From: Devosia sp. Root413D1 | GTDB taxonomy: Bacteria; Pseudomonadota; Alphaproteobacteria; Rhizobiales; Devosiaceae | Direction of reading: 5' to 3' | NCBI RefSeq assembly: GCF_001425235.1 | Contig: NZ_LMEA01000011.1 | Coordinates: 620,001 to 684,000 of the forward strand | DNA length: 64,000 nucleotides | Shown: positions 28,597 through 38,949 of the stretch, piece by piece | How positions within the stretch are numbered: the stretch's first letter is position 1 | How the letters are laid out: each line of letters starts with the position of its first letter | Translations under genes and position numbers: made by a program | Notes under the pieces: generated by a model | The model's database searches: none | The model's input: the letters and a program-made list of their open reading frames with translations, nothing else | Told to the model about the DNA's origin: nothing

Positions 28597-30236
28597 GCTT
28601 TGCCAGCCGGTTTCTTGCCGACCTCTATAAGCTCCCGAGGCGCAAATGCGGCATCGTCCGCACCCGCAACATCCGGGTGCCGATGTATGACGGCGTGGCG
28701 CTGGCGACCGAGCATTTCGCGCCCAAGCTGCCCGGCAAGCACCCCACCATCCTGATGCGCGAGCCCTATGGGCTCTCCGGCTTTGCCACCATCGGCGAAG
28801 TCTATGCCGAGCGCGGCTTCCATGTCGTGCTGCAGGCCTGCCGCGGCACCGACAAGTCAGAAGGCGAGTTCGACCCGTTCGGGCACGAGCGCGACGACGG
28901 GCTCGCCACCATCGACTGGATCAAGGCGCAGCCCTGGTTCGATGGCCGCCTCGGCACCTCTGGCCCGAGCTATCTCGGCTATGCGCAATGGGCGATCTGC
29001 GACGCGCTGCCCAAACAATCCGCCATGGCGATCAAGGTCACCAGCGCCGAATTCCGCTCCATCGTCTTTCCTGGCGGCGGGTTGGCGGTCGGGCTGTGGC
29101 TGAGCTGGATCCAGACGGTCGAGGGCCTCCGCGGTAACCCGATGCGCACCGCGCAGCGCATGTTCACCGGCGGCATCGAACGCACCACGCTCCGCGCCAC
29201 CATGAAGCTGCCGTTGCGCGATGCCGATAAGCGCGTCACCGGCCGCGAGGTGCCGTTCTGGCGCCGCTGGATGGACGAGGCGATCGGCAACGACGCCTTC
29301 TGGCAGCCGCTCGACCACACCCACCGCATCGGAGCCCGCACCCCGCCGGTGAGCTTCACCTCGGGCTGGTACGATTTCATGCTCGACCAACTGCTGCGCG
29401 ATTACGCGACGCTCGTCGATGCCGGCCACACCCCGCAGCTGACGGTTGGCCCCTGGTTCCACGTCAGCCCCGACCTGCAGATGGAGAGCGTCAAGCAGAC
29501 GCTCGAGTGGATGAACGCCAAGCTGCTCGGCGATGCCACGAGCCTCCGCGCCAAGCCGGTGCGGCTCTACATTTCCGGGCTCGGCGAATGGCGCGAGTTC
29601 GACAGCTACCCGCCGGTGCAGGCGGACAACCAGATCTGGCACATCCACCCCGAAAAAGTGCTGTCGCAGCGCCCGGTCCGCGCCTCGGCGCCCGATACCT
29701 ACACCTATGATCCCGCCCATCCGACCCCGTCGGTCGGCGGCGCCATGTTCGCCTTCAACGGCGCCGGGCCGGTCGACAATGCGCCGCTCGAAAAGCGCGA
29801 CGACGTGCTGGTCTATACCTCCGAGCCGCTGTTCAACCCCATCACCATCCTCGGCCAGGTGCGCATCGCGCTCCATGCGCGCTCGACCCTCCCCAACACC
29901 GATTTCTTCGTGCGGCTCTGCGATGTCGACGAAAAGGGCCTGTCGACCAATATCTGCGACGGCATCATCCGCAAGACCTCGGCCGATCCGGCAGTCGCCG
30001 ACGATATCTGGAAGCTGAACTTCCGCATGCACGCCACCACCCACCGCTTCAACCGCAACCACCGGCTGCGCGTCATCGTCGCCAGCGGCGCCCACCCTCG
30101 CTACGCCCGCAACACCGGCACCGACGAGACGCTCGGCGAAGCCTCACATCTGGCTTCGGCCGATATCGAAATCTTCCACGATCCGGCGCATCCGAGCGCC
30201 ATTCATCTGCCGGTGGTGGAGCTGGATCGGGTTTAG
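28593..30236 (+). CDS. CocE/NonD family hydrolase
   Basis: A 547-residue hydrolase of the X-Pro dipeptidyl-peptidase/cocaine-esterase class. The alpha/beta-hydrolase core has '[15 protein letters not shown]' with the nucleophile Ser in GPSYLG. The C-terminal jelly-roll domain has '[18 protein letters not shown]' and '[14 protein letters not shown]'. Characterised relatives cleave cocaine benzoyl ester, cephalosporin esters or X-Pro peptides; the substrate here is unknown. The ATGA overlap with adenine deaminase suggests translational coupling, but no obvious purine-pathway role follows from the family. Confidence 0.88.
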   Translation: MSFASRFLADLYKLPRRKCGIVRTRNIRVPMYDGVALATEHFAPKLPGKHPTILMREPYGLSGFATIGEVYAERGFHVVLQACRGTDKSEGEFDPFGHERDDGLATIDWIKAQPWFDGRLGTSGPSYLGYAQWAICDALPKQSAMAIKVTSAEFRSIVFPGGGLAVGLWLSWIQTVEGLRGNPMRTAQRMFTGGIERTTLRATMKLPLRDADKRVTGREVPFWRRWMDEAIGNDAFWQPLDHTHRIGARTPPVSFTSGWYDFMLDQLLRDYATLVDAGHTPQLTVGPWFHVSPDLQMESVKQTLEWMNAKLLGDATSLRAKPVRLYISGLGEWREFDSYPPVQADNQIWHIHPEKVLSQRPVRASAPDTYTYDPAHPTPSVGGAMFAFNGAGPVDNAPLEKRDDVLVYTSEPLFNPITILGQVRIALHARSTLPNTDFFVRLCDVDEKGLSTNICDGIIRKTSADPAVADDIWKLNFRMHATTHRFNRNHRLRVIVASGAHPRYARNTGTDETLGEASHLASADIEIFHDPAHPSAIHLPVVELDRV

Positions 30237-30257
30237 GTCGCTAAGGCCCGCAGTCAG

Positions 30258-30411
30258 ACCCCTCGCCCCTGAGGGGAGAGGGTAGTGGAGCTAGGACCGA
30301 AGGTCCGTGGCGGAACTTGGGTGAGGGGTTCAGCTTTTCAGAGAGCGCTTGTTGAGCCGCTTCACCCCTCAACCGGCGCTTCGCGCCACCTTCTCCCCTG
30401 AGGGGAGAAGG
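30258..30411. repeat. Dispersed palindromic repeat, family C relative
   Basis: CCCCTCGCCCCTGAGGGGAG and the distal CCTTCTCCCCTGAGGGGAGA units in the 354-base gap between the convergent CocE and malate synthase genes. Together with the family A element just downstream it accounts for most of this gap. Confidence 0.75.
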
Positions 30412-30450
30412 GAAGTGGGTTCAACCACCAAACTCCCCACACCCACCGGC

Positions 30451-30529
30451 TGTCATCCCAGCGAAAGCTGGGACCCAACTCGCCGCAGCGCAAGTGGATG
30501 AATGGGTCCCAGCTTTCGCTGGGATGACA
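30451..30529. repeat. Dispersed palindromic repeat, family A
   Basis: Arms TGTCATCCCAGCGAAAGCTG and TGGGTCCCAGCTTTCGCTGG, virtually identical to 2535-2613, including part of the loop (ACTCGCC..CAGYGCAAG). Confidence 0.92.
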
Positions 30530-30590
30530 CCGAGTGTGATGAAACGGCGGTGGGCCATCAGCCTCTTCTCAGAGGTAGAGGTAGCCGAAA

Positions 30591-32750
30591 CTACACCCCC
30601 GCCTTAACCCGCTCCCGCGCCGCATGGAGGATCGGCTCGGTATACCCCGACGGCTGCACCGCGCCCTCGAGCGCCAGATCCAGCGCCGCCTGATAGGCTA
30701 TCGACGTGCCAAAATGCCCAGCCATCGGCTGGTACAGCGGGTCGCCGGCGTTCTGGCCATCGACCACCGCTGCCATCTTCTCGAACGAGGCGCGCACCTC
30801 GGCTTCGCTGACCAGCCCGTGCTTCAGCCAGTTGGCCACGGCCTGCGAGGAGATGCGGCAGGTGGCGCGGTCCTCCATCAGCCCGACATTGTTGATATCG
30901 GGCACCTTGGAGCAGCCGACCCCCTGGTCGACCCAACGCACCACATAGCCCAGAATGCCCTGCGCATTATTGTCGAGCTCGCGCAGCACCGCCGCCTTGT
31001 CGAGCGTCGACTTGTCCAGCACCGGCATCGAGAACAACTCGCCAAGGCCGGGTGTCGCCTGGTTGTGCCGGCGCTTCTGCGCCTCGAACACATCGATCTG
31101 GTGGTAGTGCAGCGCATGCAGCGTCGCCGCGGTCGGCGACGGCACCCAGGCGGTGTTGGCGCCGGCATTGGGGTGCGCGGCCTTACTCGCCAGCATCGCC
31201 GCCATGTCGTCGGGCCGCGCCCACATGCCCTTGCCGATCTGCGCCTTGCCGGAGAAGCCGGCGGCAAGCCCGATCAGCACGTTGCGATCCTCATAGGACT
31301 GGATCCACTTCTCGGCCTTGACGTCGTCCTTGCGGAGAACGGGGCCAGCCAGCATCGAGGTGTGGATCTCATCGCCGGTGCGATCGAGGAAGCCGGTATT
31401 GATGAAGAACACCCGCTTGCGGGCGGCATGGATGGCGGCCTTGAGGTTAGCCGAGGTGCGGCGCTCCTCGTCCATGATGCCGATCTTGATGGTCTCGGGC
31501 TTCAGCCCCAACACCTTCTCGACCGCACCGAATATCTCGCAGGCGAAGGCGACCTCGTCCGGCCCGTGCATCTTGGGCTTCACCACATAGATGGCGCCGG
31601 TGGTCGAGTTGACCTTGTCCGAGAGCGCGCAGAGCGCGGTGATCGCCGCATCCATCAGCCCTTCGCCGATCGGCTGTCCCTGAGGGTCGAGCACGGCTTT
31701 GGTGGTCATCAGGTGCCCGACATTGCGCACCAGCAGCAGCGCCCTGCCCTTCAGCGTGAGCGGCTGGCCGCTGACATCCTTGTACTGCCGGTCGGCATTG
31801 AGCTTGCGGGTGAGCGGTTTGCCGCCCTTTTCGAAGGTCTCGCTCAGCGTACCGTTCATCAGCCCGAGCCAGTTGCGATAGACCCCGACCTTGTCCTCGG
31901 CATCCACCGCCGCCACCGAATCCTCGCAGTCCTGGATGGTGGTCAGCGCAGACTCGACGATCAGGTCGCTCAGGCCCGCCTTGTGCGTCGCCCCGATCGG
32001 GCTCTTGGGATCGATAATCAGGATGACGTGCAGGCCATGGTGGCGCAGCACCAGCTCGCCGCGCTCCTGCGTCCCGCCATAGCCGACGAATTGCGCGGGG
32101 TCTTTGAGGTTCACACGGCCGGCCGCGGTATCGACGACGAACACGCGACGCTCGCCGTCCTTGACCACATGATAGCCGGTGACGTCGCGATGGCTGGCCG
32201 AAGCCAGCGGGAATGAGGCATCGAGGAACTCGGCCGCCCGCGCCACCACCGCTGCAGCACGCGCCGGGTTCAGCCCCTTACCGGGCGCCAGCTCGCCCTC
32301 GCGCGAGATCGCATCGGTGCCGTAGAGCGCGTCATAGAGGCTGCCCCAGCGGGCATTGGCGGCGTTCAGCGCATAGCGCGCGTTCGACACCGGCACCACC
32401 AGTTGCGGGCCGCAGATCGAGGAAATCTCCGGGTCGAGCCCGCTGGTCTCGATGGTGAAATCGACCGGTTCGGCAACGAGGTAGCCGATCTGCTTGAGGA
32501 ACGCCTGGTATTTCGCCGGGTCAGCGCCAACCGGCCCGTTGGCCTTGTGCCAGTCATCAACCTCGGTCTGGATCCGGTCGCGGATCGCCAAGAGCTCGCG
32601 GTTGCGCGGCGCGAAATCCCGCACCAACCCGGCGAGGCCGCTCCAGAACTGCTCGGCCGATACGGCGGTGCCTGGAATGGCTTCCTGCTCGACGAAATCC
32701 ACCAGCAGCCGATCGACCTTCAGGCCGGATTTCTCGATGTAGTCAGCCAT
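30591..32750 (-). CDS. glcB: Malate synthase G
   Basis: A 719-residue malate synthase of the long monomeric G isoform. Visible blocks are '[19 protein letters not shown]', '[14 protein letters not shown]', and the catalytic-base region '[20 protein letters not shown]' near the C-terminus. It condenses glyoxylate with acetyl-CoA to malate and CoA in the cytoplasm. At the end of the purine island it is well placed to consume the glyoxylate released by ureidoglycolate lyase. ATG 32750 ([16 protein letters not shown]) is the family-consistent start. A 257-base repeat-containing gap separates it from guaD, so it may have its own promoter. Confidence 0.96.
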   Translation of the reverse strand: MADYIEKSGLKVDRLLVDFVEQEAIPGTAVSAEQFWSGLAGLVRDFAPRNRELLAIRDRIQTEVDDWHKANGPVGADPAKYQAFLKQIGYLVAEPVDFTIETSGLDPEISSICGPQLVVPVSNARYALNAANARWGSLYDALYGTDAISREGELAPGKGLNPARAAAVVARAAEFLDASFPLASASHRDVTGYHVVKDGERRVFVVDTAAGRVNLKDPAQFVGYGGTQERGELVLRHHGLHVILIIDPKSPIGATHKAGLSDLIVESALTTIQDCEDSVAAVDAEDKVGVYRNWLGLMNGTLSETFEKGGKPLTRKLNADRQYKDVSGQPLTLKGRALLLVRNVGHLMTTKAVLDPQGQPIGEGLMDAAITALCALSDKVNSTTGAIYVVKPKMHGPDEVAFACEIFGAVEKVLGLKPETIKIGIMDEERRTSANLKAAIHAARKRVFFINTGFLDRTGDEIHTSMLAGPVLRKDDVKAEKWIQSYEDRNVLIGLAAGFSGKAQIGKGMWARPDDMAAMLASKAAHPNAGANTAWVPSPTAATLHALHYHQIDVFEAQKRRHNQATPGLGELFSMPVLDKSTLDKAAVLRELDNNAQGILGYVVRWVDQGVGCSKVPDINNVGLMEDRATCRISSQAVANWLKHGLVSEAEVRASFEKMAAVVDGQNAGDPLYQPMAGHFGTSIAYQAALDLALEGAVQPSGYTEPILHAARERVKAGV

Positions 32751-32819
32751 GTCAGTTCCTTCGTTCATTCCCCGCGCAGGCGGGAACCAGTGGGATATAC
32801 CGCCGCGCCAGCGCGCGTC

Positions 32820-32926
32820 GACCCCCACCCCTGTCCCCTCCCCGCAAGGGGGAGGGAGACCAAAACACTGACGCCGGTGTGAGCGTCTCCCTCCCCCTTG
32901 CGGGGAGGGGACAGGGGTGAGGGTCA
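32820..32926. repeat. Dispersed palindromic repeat, family E
   Basis: CCCCCACCCCTGTCCCCTCC and reverse complement, with a loop GAGACCAAAACACTGACG that is the reverse complement of the loop in 13206-13318. It lies between glcB and guaD. Confidence 0.88.
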
Positions 32927-33007
32927 GCTCGCGCCGTTGTAACCGTCATGCCCACCGCAGCACCCCAGCGCAATCCCCCAAACAGCGCAATCGCCGTCAC
33001 CTTCGGA

Positions 33008-34348
33008 TCAGGCGGCGAGTGCCGATTTCATCGGCTTGCCCATCACGTAGGTTTCGACCACTGCCCGGTCGTCGCCGCAGGTCTGCAGGAGGAACAGCTC
33101 CTGCTCGAGCGAGCCACAGGTCTCCATGCGGAGCGCCATCTGCGGCGTGGCGCTGGAGTTGAGCACCACGATATCGGCCTCTTTCCCCGGCTCGAGCGAG
33201 CCGATGCGGCCCTCGAGGCTCATCGCCCGGGCATTGCCCAGCGTCATGTGGAAGAACGAGCGGAACGGGGTCAGGCGCTGGCCGCGCAGCTGCATCACCT
33301 TATAGCCTTCGTCCATGGTGCGGAGCATCGAGTAAGAGCTGCCGCCGCCGACATCGGTGGCGGTCGCGATGCGCACGCCACGCTCATGCTGGCGCTCATA
33401 GTCGAACAGGCCCGAGCCGATGAACAGGTTCGAGGTCGGGCAGAACACCGCCACCGAACGGGTCTCGGAAATCACCTCGGTTTCGCGATGGCTGAGATGG
33501 ATGCAGTGGCCGAGCAGCGTCTTGGGGCCGAGCAGGTGGAACTTCTCGTAGATGCCGACATAGTCGCCATAGTTCGGGTAGAGCTCGTTGGCATAGGCGA
33601 TCTCGGCGAGGTTTTCCGAGACATGCGTCTGGATGTGGAGGTCCGGAAACTCCCGCGCCAGCGCCTCGGCCATCGCCATCTGCTCATGCGTCGAGGTGAT
33701 GGCGAAGCGCGGCGTGATGGCATAGTGCGCCCTGCCCCGCCCATGCCATTTGGCGATGCCGGCCTTGGTGTCGTCGTAGCCGGACTGCGGCGTATCGAGC
33801 AGGCCCGGCGGCGCATTGCGATCCATCATCACCTTGCCGCCCACCATCAGCATGTTGCGCTTTTCGGCCTCGCCGAAAAACGCATCGACCGATTGCGGGT
33901 GCACCGAGCAATAGGCCGCCGCCGTGGTGGTGCCGTGCCGGACCAGCTCGTCGAAGAACCGTGAGGCGATGCGGGTCGCATGCACTTCGTCGCCGAAGCG
34001 TTGTTCCTCGACGAAGGTGTAGGTGTTGAGCCACTCGAGCAGCGCCGCCGCATAGGCGCCGATCACCTGCATCTGCGGGAAATGGATATGCGGGTCGATG
34101 AACCCGGGCAGGATCAGGTTCGGACGGTGATCGATGATCTCGATCTTGGCGTCGGACCATGGAGGAGGCTGGTCGTCTCGCCACTCGTCCACCATCAGGA
34201 TCTTGCCACTATGGGCATCAACGACCACGAAGCCATTCTCGATATAGCGATAGCTGCCGTGGTCATCTCGTCCTTGCGGCTCACTGACAAAGGTCAGCAC
34301 GCGGCCGCGCAGGATGCGGAAGCCTACCTCGTCAGATGGGATAATCAC
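33008..34348 (-). CDS. guaD: Guanine deaminase
   Basis: A 446-residue amidohydrolase. The Zn-binding motif is 'LPGFIDPHIHFPQMQVIG', with 'THVSEN', 'GHCIHLSHRE' and 'TDVGGGSSYSML' in order, the guanine deaminase pattern. It hydrolyses guanine to xanthine and ammonia in the cytoplasm, feeding XdhAB. The proposed start is GTG 34348, whose GTGA overlaps the puuD stop by 4 bases; this coupling supports it over the GTG at 34369. It is the second gene of a puuD-guaD pair. Confidence 0.93.
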   Translation of the reverse strand: MIIPSDEVGFRILRGRVLTFVSEPQGRDDHGSYRYIENGFVVVDAHSGKILMVDEWRDDQPPPWSDAKIEIIDHRPNLILPGFIDPHIHFPQMQVIGAYAAALLEWLNTYTFVEEQRFGDEVHATRIASRFFDELVRHGTTTAAAYCSVHPQSVDAFFGEAEKRNMLMVGGKVMMDRNAPPGLLDTPQSGYDDTKAGIAKWHGRGRAHYAITPRFAITSTHEQMAMAEALAREFPDLHIQTHVSENLAEIAYANELYPNYGDYVGIYEKFHLLGPKTLLGHCIHLSHRETEVISETRSVAVFCPTSNLFIGSGLFDYERQHERGVRIATATDVGGGSSYSMLRTMDEGYKVMQLRGQRLTPFRSFFHMTLGNARAMSLEGRIGSLEPGKEADIVVLNSSATPQMALRMETCGSLEQELFLLQTCGDDRAVVETYVMGKPMKSALAA

Positions 34349-35565
34349 TGCCCGTCCCCGCGGAACCACGCCACCAGCAACGCCCGCTCGTCGTCGGTCA
34401 TGTCGGTGACGTTGCCCGGCGGCATGGCGTGCGAATAGCCGGCCTGGATCGCCACCTGTTCGGCGTGGTTGGCGATGGCAATGTCATTGTCGAGAATGAC
34501 GTTCTTGGGCGCCTCGGCAATGCCCTCCCACACCGGCTCGGCGGTGTGGCACATGCTGCAGCGGCCCTGCACCACCTCGGACGCCGCCTTGAAATGCGGC
34601 GACTGCATCAAGAGCGTTGCCTGCGGCGACGCCACGGTCTCGGCCCCGGTCGGCAGCTTCGGCCCGCTCGACAGCCAGGCGCAGAGGAGGAAAATCACGA
34701 TCACCAGCGGCCACACCCAGGTCGGGTTGCCTTTGCGGCCATGCCTGGTGTTGAAGAAGTGCCGGATCAGCACGCCCTCGAGGAAGATCAGCGAGGCGAT
34801 CAGCCAGTTCCACGGCGTGGCGAAGGCCAGCGGGTAATGGCTCGACAGCATGAAGAAGATCACCGGCAGGGTGAGGTAATTATTGTGCAGCGAGCGCTGC
34901 TTGGCGATCTTGCCATACTTGGCGTCGGGCACCCGCCCGGCCTTGAGATCCGCCACCACGATCTTCTGGTTGGGGATGATGATCATCGCGACGTTGGCCG
35001 CCATGATGGTCGCGGTGAAGGCGCCCATGTGCAGCATGGCGGCGCGGCCGGTGAACACCTGCGTATAGGCCCAGCTCATCGCGGTGAGGATGGCGAACAG
35101 CACCACCATCAGCCCGCCGGTCGAGTTGCCGATCGGCGATTTGCAGAGCATGTCGTAGAGCACCCAGCCGAGGACGATCGAGCCGAGCGAAATCAGGATC
35201 GCCTGCCAGGCCTGCAGATCCAGCACATGCCGGTCGACGAGGAACAGGTCGGCGCCAAAATAATAGACGACGACCAGCAGCATGAACCCGGAAATCCAGG
35301 TGAAATAGCTCTCCCACTTGAACCAGGTCAGGTGCTCGGGGAGGAAATCCGGCGCCACCAGGTACTTCTGGATGTGGTAGAAGCCGCCGCCATGCACCTG
35401 CCACTCCTCGCCATGCGCCAGGGGCGGCAGGCTCGGGGTCTTCCGCAACCCCAGGTCCAGCGCGATGAAGTAGAAGCTGGAGCCGATCCAGGCGATGGCG
35501 GTGATCACATGCGTCCAGCGCACCGCGAAACTCAGCCATTCCCAGAAGATTGCGTAGTCGGTCAT
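34345..35565 (-). CDS. puuD: Urate hydroxylase PuuD (membrane-bound, cytochrome c domain)
   Basis: A 406-residue protein with about eight predicted transmembrane helices and a C-terminal cytochrome c domain whose haem motif is CSMCH (336-340) with a distal Met in 'SHAMPPGNV'. This architecture defines PuuD, the membrane urate oxidase that converts urate to 5-hydroxyisourate and passes electrons to the respiratory chain instead of making H2O2. It replaces UOX/HpxO in many alphaproteobacteria. HIUase and OHCU decarboxylase, the next two enzymes, are encoded in the same island. ATG 35565 begins MTDYAIFWEW. Confidence 0.95.
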   Translation of the reverse strand: MTDYAIFWEWLSFAVRWTHVITAIAWIGSSFYFIALDLGLRKTPSLPPLAHGEEWQVHGGGFYHIQKYLVAPDFLPEHLTWFKWESYFTWISGFMLLVVVYYFGADLFLVDRHVLDLQAWQAILISLGSIVLGWVLYDMLCKSPIGNSTGGLMVVLFAILTAMSWAYTQVFTGRAAMLHMGAFTATIMAANVAMIIIPNQKIVVADLKAGRVPDAKYGKIAKQRSLHNNYLTLPVIFFMLSSHYPLAFATPWNWLIASLIFLEGVLIRHFFNTRHGRKGNPTWVWPLVIVIFLLCAWLSSGPKLPTGAETVASPQATLLMQSPHFKAASEVVQGRCSMCHTAEPVWEGIAEAPKNVILDNDIAIANHAEQVAIQAGYSHAMPPGNVTDMTDDERALLVAWFRGDGQ

Positions 35566-35612
35566 CGTTGGTCGTCCTTCGCTTCGCTCGGCCGCGCGAC
35601 TGACGTCGCGGG

Positions 35613-35731
35613 ACCCCTCATCCGGCCTTCGGCCACCTTCTCCCACAAGGGGAGAAGGCGATAGAACCGAGAACTCTCGGTCGTTGCCTTCTCCCCTTGT
35701 GGGAGAAGGTGCCCGAAGGGCGGATGAGGGG
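35613..35731. repeat. Intergenic inverted repeat
   Basis: CCCCTCATCCGGCCTTCGGC..CTTCTCCC and its reverse complement form a hairpin of over 40 paired bases, with an inner palindrome CGAGAACTCTCG. It sits in the 235-base gap between puuD and the BMP gene and may separate the transcripts. Confidence 0.85.
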
Positions 35732-35800
35732 TTCTCTCCGCCAACTCAGGTCGTGAAAAGAGGCGGACTCGCGCCCGCCCCTTCCCGTTTCATAGCCTGC

Positions 35801-36886
35801 TTACGCAGCGCTTTCGACGCCCTTGACGAACCAGTCGATGACGGCGAGTTCGGCCATGGTCATGACCTTGCCTTCCTCGACCTTGAGGTTGCCGTCCTGG
35901 TCGTAGATCGGGCCGGTGAAGATGTCGAAGGTGCCGTCCTTGTAGCCGGCCTGCACGCCATCGGCGAGCGCCACGACGTCGGCAGGAACCGCCTTGTTAT
36001 AGGGCGAGATCACCACGGTGCCTTCCTTCATGCCGTCCCACGTGTCGGCTGACGCCCAGGTGCCGTCGACGATCGCCTGCACGCGCTCGACATAATACGG
36101 CCCCCAGATGTCCTCGATCGCCGTGAGGTGGGCGTTCGGCGCGAACGACGACATGTCGGCGCCCTGACCGAACCCATAGAGCCCCTTCTGCTCGAGAATC
36201 TGCAGCGCCGCCGGGCTGTCGGTGTGGGTGGTGACGATATCGCAGCCGAGGTTGATCAGCGTCTCGGTGGCCGCGGCCTCCTTCGGTGGGTCGAACCAGC
36301 TGTCGATGAACACCAGCTTCAGCTTGGCATCGGGGTTCTGCTTCTGCGCCGAGAGCAGGAACGAGTTCACGCCCAGCACCACTTCGGGCACCTTGTACGA
36401 GCCGAGATAGCCGAGCGTGCCCGACTTGCTCATCTTGCCCGAGATGGTGCCGAGCACGGCGCGGCCTTCGTGGAACTTGGAGTTGTAGGTCGCGACATTG
36501 TCGGCGCGCTTGAAGCCCGTGCAGTGCTCGAACTTCACATCCGGGAACTCGGCCGCCACCGTGATGGTCTGGTCCATATAGCCGTAGGAGGTGGTGAAGA
36601 TCAGCTTGCAGCCCTGCTGGGCCAGGTCGCGGATCAGCGGAATGGCAGAGGCGTCCTCGGCGACATTCTCGACATAGATCGTCTCGACCTTGTCACCGAG
36701 CGCCGCATCGACCGCCTCGCGGCCCTTGTTATGGGCCCAGGTCCAGCCATAGTCGCCGATCGGCCCGAGGAAGATGAAGCCGATCTTGATCTTTTCCTGG
36801 GCGAAGGCGGCGCCGCCGGCGAGCGGCACGGCCGCGGCGGCCGCACCTGCGGCAGCGATGAAGTGGCGGCGATTGAGATTTGCCAT
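35801..36886 (-). CDS. BMP family nucleoside/purine ABC substrate-binding protein
   Basis: A 361-residue exported protein. The N-terminus 'MANLNRRHFIAAAGAA' has a twin-Arg motif, so Tat export is plausible; cleavage would be after 'AAFA'. The mature part is a BMP (PnrA-like) domain: 'IKIGFIFLGPIGDYGWTWAH', 'LIFTTSYGYMD', 'GYLGSYKVPEVVLGVN'. BMP proteins bind purine nucleosides or bases in the periplasm. It lies just upstream of puuD-guaD and downstream of its permease and ATPase genes, so a purine or urate-related ligand is likely; exact ligand unknown. Confidence 0.9.
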   Translation of the reverse strand: MANLNRRHFIAAAGAAAAAVPLAGGAAFAQEKIKIGFIFLGPIGDYGWTWAHNKGREAVDAALGDKVETIYVENVAEDASAIPLIRDLAQQGCKLIFTTSYGYMDQTITVAAEFPDVKFEHCTGFKRADNVATYNSKFHEGRAVLGTISGKMSKSGTLGYLGSYKVPEVVLGVNSFLLSAQKQNPDAKLKLVFIDSWFDPPKEAAATETLINLGCDIVTTHTDSPAALQILEQKGLYGFGQGADMSSFAPNAHLTAIEDIWGPYYVERVQAIVDGTWASADTWDGMKEGTVVISPYNKAVPADVVALADGVQAGYKDGTFDIFTGPIYDQDGNLKVEEGKVMTMAELAVIDWFVKGVESAA

Positions 36887-36915
36887 GGACGTCTCCTGTT
36901 ACGTTGTTGGCGTTT

Positions 36916-37851
36916 CTACGTTGCGGGAAGAAAGGGCTTGCCGAGGCAAGCAGGCGCGTTGAGGCCGACCCGATCCCGCATGGAGATCAGCGTCAGCACC
37001 ACAACGGTCATCAGGTAGGGCATGGCCGCCCAGAATTGCGACGGGATGTACTGGGCGAACGACAGGAACGAGAGGCCGCCGGCCTTGGCGTTGAGCTCCA
37101 TCCACATCAGCACGCCGAAAAAGATCGCGCCGACCAGCAGCCGTCCGGCCCGCCAGCCGGCGAACACCACCAGCGCCAGCGCGATCCAACCACGCCCGGC
37201 GGTCATCCGCTCAGCCCACATCGGGGTGATCACCATCGAGAAATACGCCCCGCCGATCCCTGCCATGGCCCCGCCGAAGGCCACCGCGGCGTAGCGCACC
37301 CCGATCACCGAATAGCCGATCGAATGGGCGCTGAGGTCGTTCTCGCCGACGGCCCTGAGGATCAGCCCGGCGCGGGTCGACTTGAGGAACCAGCCGACCG
37401 CGAACACCATGATCAGCGCGAAATACACCACCGGCGAATAGCCGAAGACCACCTTGAGGAGCGGGTCGCGCGCCAGCTCGGGCGGAAACACCGAGCCGAA
37501 CTGCGGCACGATCCGGCCGACGAAGCTGAGCCCGATCAGCGAGCTGAGCCCGGTGCCGAAAATGGTCAGCGCCAACCCGGTCGCCACCTGGTTCGAATTG
37601 AGCGTCAGGACGAAAAAGCCGAACAGCGACGCGGCGAGCGCGCCGGCAATGGCGGCGCCGATCACCCCCAGCCACGGGTTGCCGGTGAGGACGGTAGCGG
37701 CAAAGCCGGCGATGGCGCCGACCAGCATCATGCCTTCGACGCCGAGGTTGAGCACGCCGGACTTCTCGACCACCAGCTCGCCAAGCCCGGCCAACAGGAT
37801 CGGGGTGGAGATGCCGACGATGGTGATGATGGCCGCGATGAGGAAATCCAT
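36916..37851 (-). CDS. Purine/nucleoside ABC permease (second subunit)
   Basis: A 311-residue polytopic membrane protein of the BMP-associated permease class (NupQ/YufQ-like). It shows 'ILLAGLGELVVEKSGVLNLG' followed by 'VEGMM', the usual first-helix signature, and 'GTGLSSLIGLSF'. It pairs with the permease encoded directly upstream (3-base gap) to form the heterodimeric channel. Lies in the operon ATPase-permease-permease-binding protein. Confidence 0.92.
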   Translation of the reverse strand: MDFLIAAIITIVGISTPILLAGLGELVVEKSGVLNLGVEGMMLVGAIAGFAATVLTGNPWLGVIGAAIAGALAASLFGFFVLTLNSNQVATGLALTIFGTGLSSLIGLSFVGRIVPQFGSVFPPELARDPLLKVVFGYSPVVYFALIMVFAVGWFLKSTRAGLILRAVGENDLSAHSIGYSVIGVRYAAVAFGGAMAGIGGAYFSMVITPMWAERMTAGRGWIALALVVFAGWRAGRLLVGAIFFGVLMWMELNAKAGGLSFLSFAQYIPSQFWAAMPYLMTVVVLTLISMRDRVGLNAPACLGKPFLPAT

Positions 37852-37854
37852 GGC

Positions 37855-38949
37855 CTATTCCCCCGGCGCCGGCTGCACGACGGCCTTGGCCGACGGGATG
37901 AAGCGCACGCGATAGCGCACGAAAATGTCGCTCGCGAGGATGAAGAACAGCATCATCGCCTGGAAGATGCCGGCGGTGGCGTTGGGGATATGCACCGTGG
38001 TCTGCGCCACCTGCCCGCCCACATAGGTGACGGCGAGCACGATGCCGGCGATCAGGCAGCCGATGGGATGCAGCCGGCCGAGGAACGACACGATGATGGC
38101 GGTGAAGCCGTAGCCGGAGGGAAAGCCGAGATTGATCGCCTTCAGCGACCCGGCGAATTCCAGCGCGCCGGCGAGCCCTGCCATGCCGCCGCCGATCAGC
38201 ATGGCGAGCCAGACCGTCTGATTGCCGTCGAACCCGCCATGGCGCGCCGCATTGGGCGCCGAGCCGACGACACGGATCTGGTAGCCGAACACCGAGCGCG
38301 ACATCAGCAGCCAGAACACGAAGGGCAGCACGACGGCGATGGCGACACCGAGGTGAACCGTGGTTCCGGAGAAGAGGATCGGTAGCGTCTGGTCCGGTTG
38401 CAGCGGCGCGGTGGCCGGAAAATTGCGGCCGTTCGGGTCCTTCCAGGGGCCGCCGACCAGGTAGCTCAACACCTGCAGCGCAACATAGGTGAGCATCAGG
38501 CTCGAAAGGATTTCGTTGACCCCGAAGCGGGTCCGAAGTGCCGCCGGTACTGAGGCCCAGGCGCTGCCGCCGACCATGCCGGCAAGGATCATGGTGACCA
38601 TGATGATCGGCCCGCCGGCCGTGCCGGCGGCAATGCCGACGCCGGCTGCGCAAAGCGCGCCGATGATGTACTGCCCCTCGGCGCCGATGTTCCAGACATT
38701 GGCGCGATTGCCGATGGAGAGGCCAAGCGCGATGATGATCAGCGGCGCGGCCTTCACCGCCACGTCCTGCCATTTGTAAGAGGCGAGCAGCGGCGTCAGG
38801 AAGATATCGATCACCGCCCGCTGCCCGTCGATACCGAGCAGGTCGAACACCACGACGCCGACCAGCATGGTGAGCAGCACCGAGGCGATGGGCGTCACCA
38901 CCTGCATCAGTTTGCTCGGCTCCTGGCGCTTTTCTAGCTTAATGCGCAT
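37855..38949 (-). CDS. Purine/nucleoside ABC permease (first subunit)
   Basis: A 364-residue polytopic membrane protein (NupP/YufP-like). It has 'LIIIALGLSIGNRANVWNIG' followed by 'AEGQY', the classical permease signature of this family, and 'GVNEILSSLMLTYVA' and 'GYGFTAIIVSFLGRLHPIG'. The N-terminal 30 residues are cytosolic and basic. It overlaps the ATPase gene by 11 bases (38939-38949). Confidence 0.92.
   Translation of the reverse strand: MRIKLEKRQEPSKLMQVVTPIASVLLTMLVGVVVFDLLGIDGQRAVIDIFLTPLLASYKWQDVAVKAAPLIIIALGLSIGNRANVWNIGAEGQYIIGALCAAGVGIAAGTAGGPIIMVTMILAGMVGGSAWASVPAALRTRFGVNEILSSLMLTYVALQVLSYLVGGPWKDPNGRNFPATAPLQPDQTLPILFSGTTVHLGVAIAVVLPFVFWLLMSRSVFGYQIRVVGSAPNAARHGGFDGNQTVWLAMLIGGGMAGLAGALEFAGSLKAINLGFPSGYGFTAIIVSFLGRLHPIGCLIAGIVLAVTYVGGQVAQTTVHIPNATAGIFQAMMLFFILASDIFVRYRVRFIPSAKAVVQPAPGE

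Noticed and set aside
30624-32216. Open frame of 530 codons opposite glcB
   Set aside because: Composition is an artefact of GC-rich codon usage in the opposite strand. glcB is a complete conserved enzyme.
36880-38385. Open frame of about 500 codons opposite the two ABC permeases
   Set aside because: Asp/His/Gln/Arg-rich sequence typical of the antisense of hydrophobic membrane proteins.
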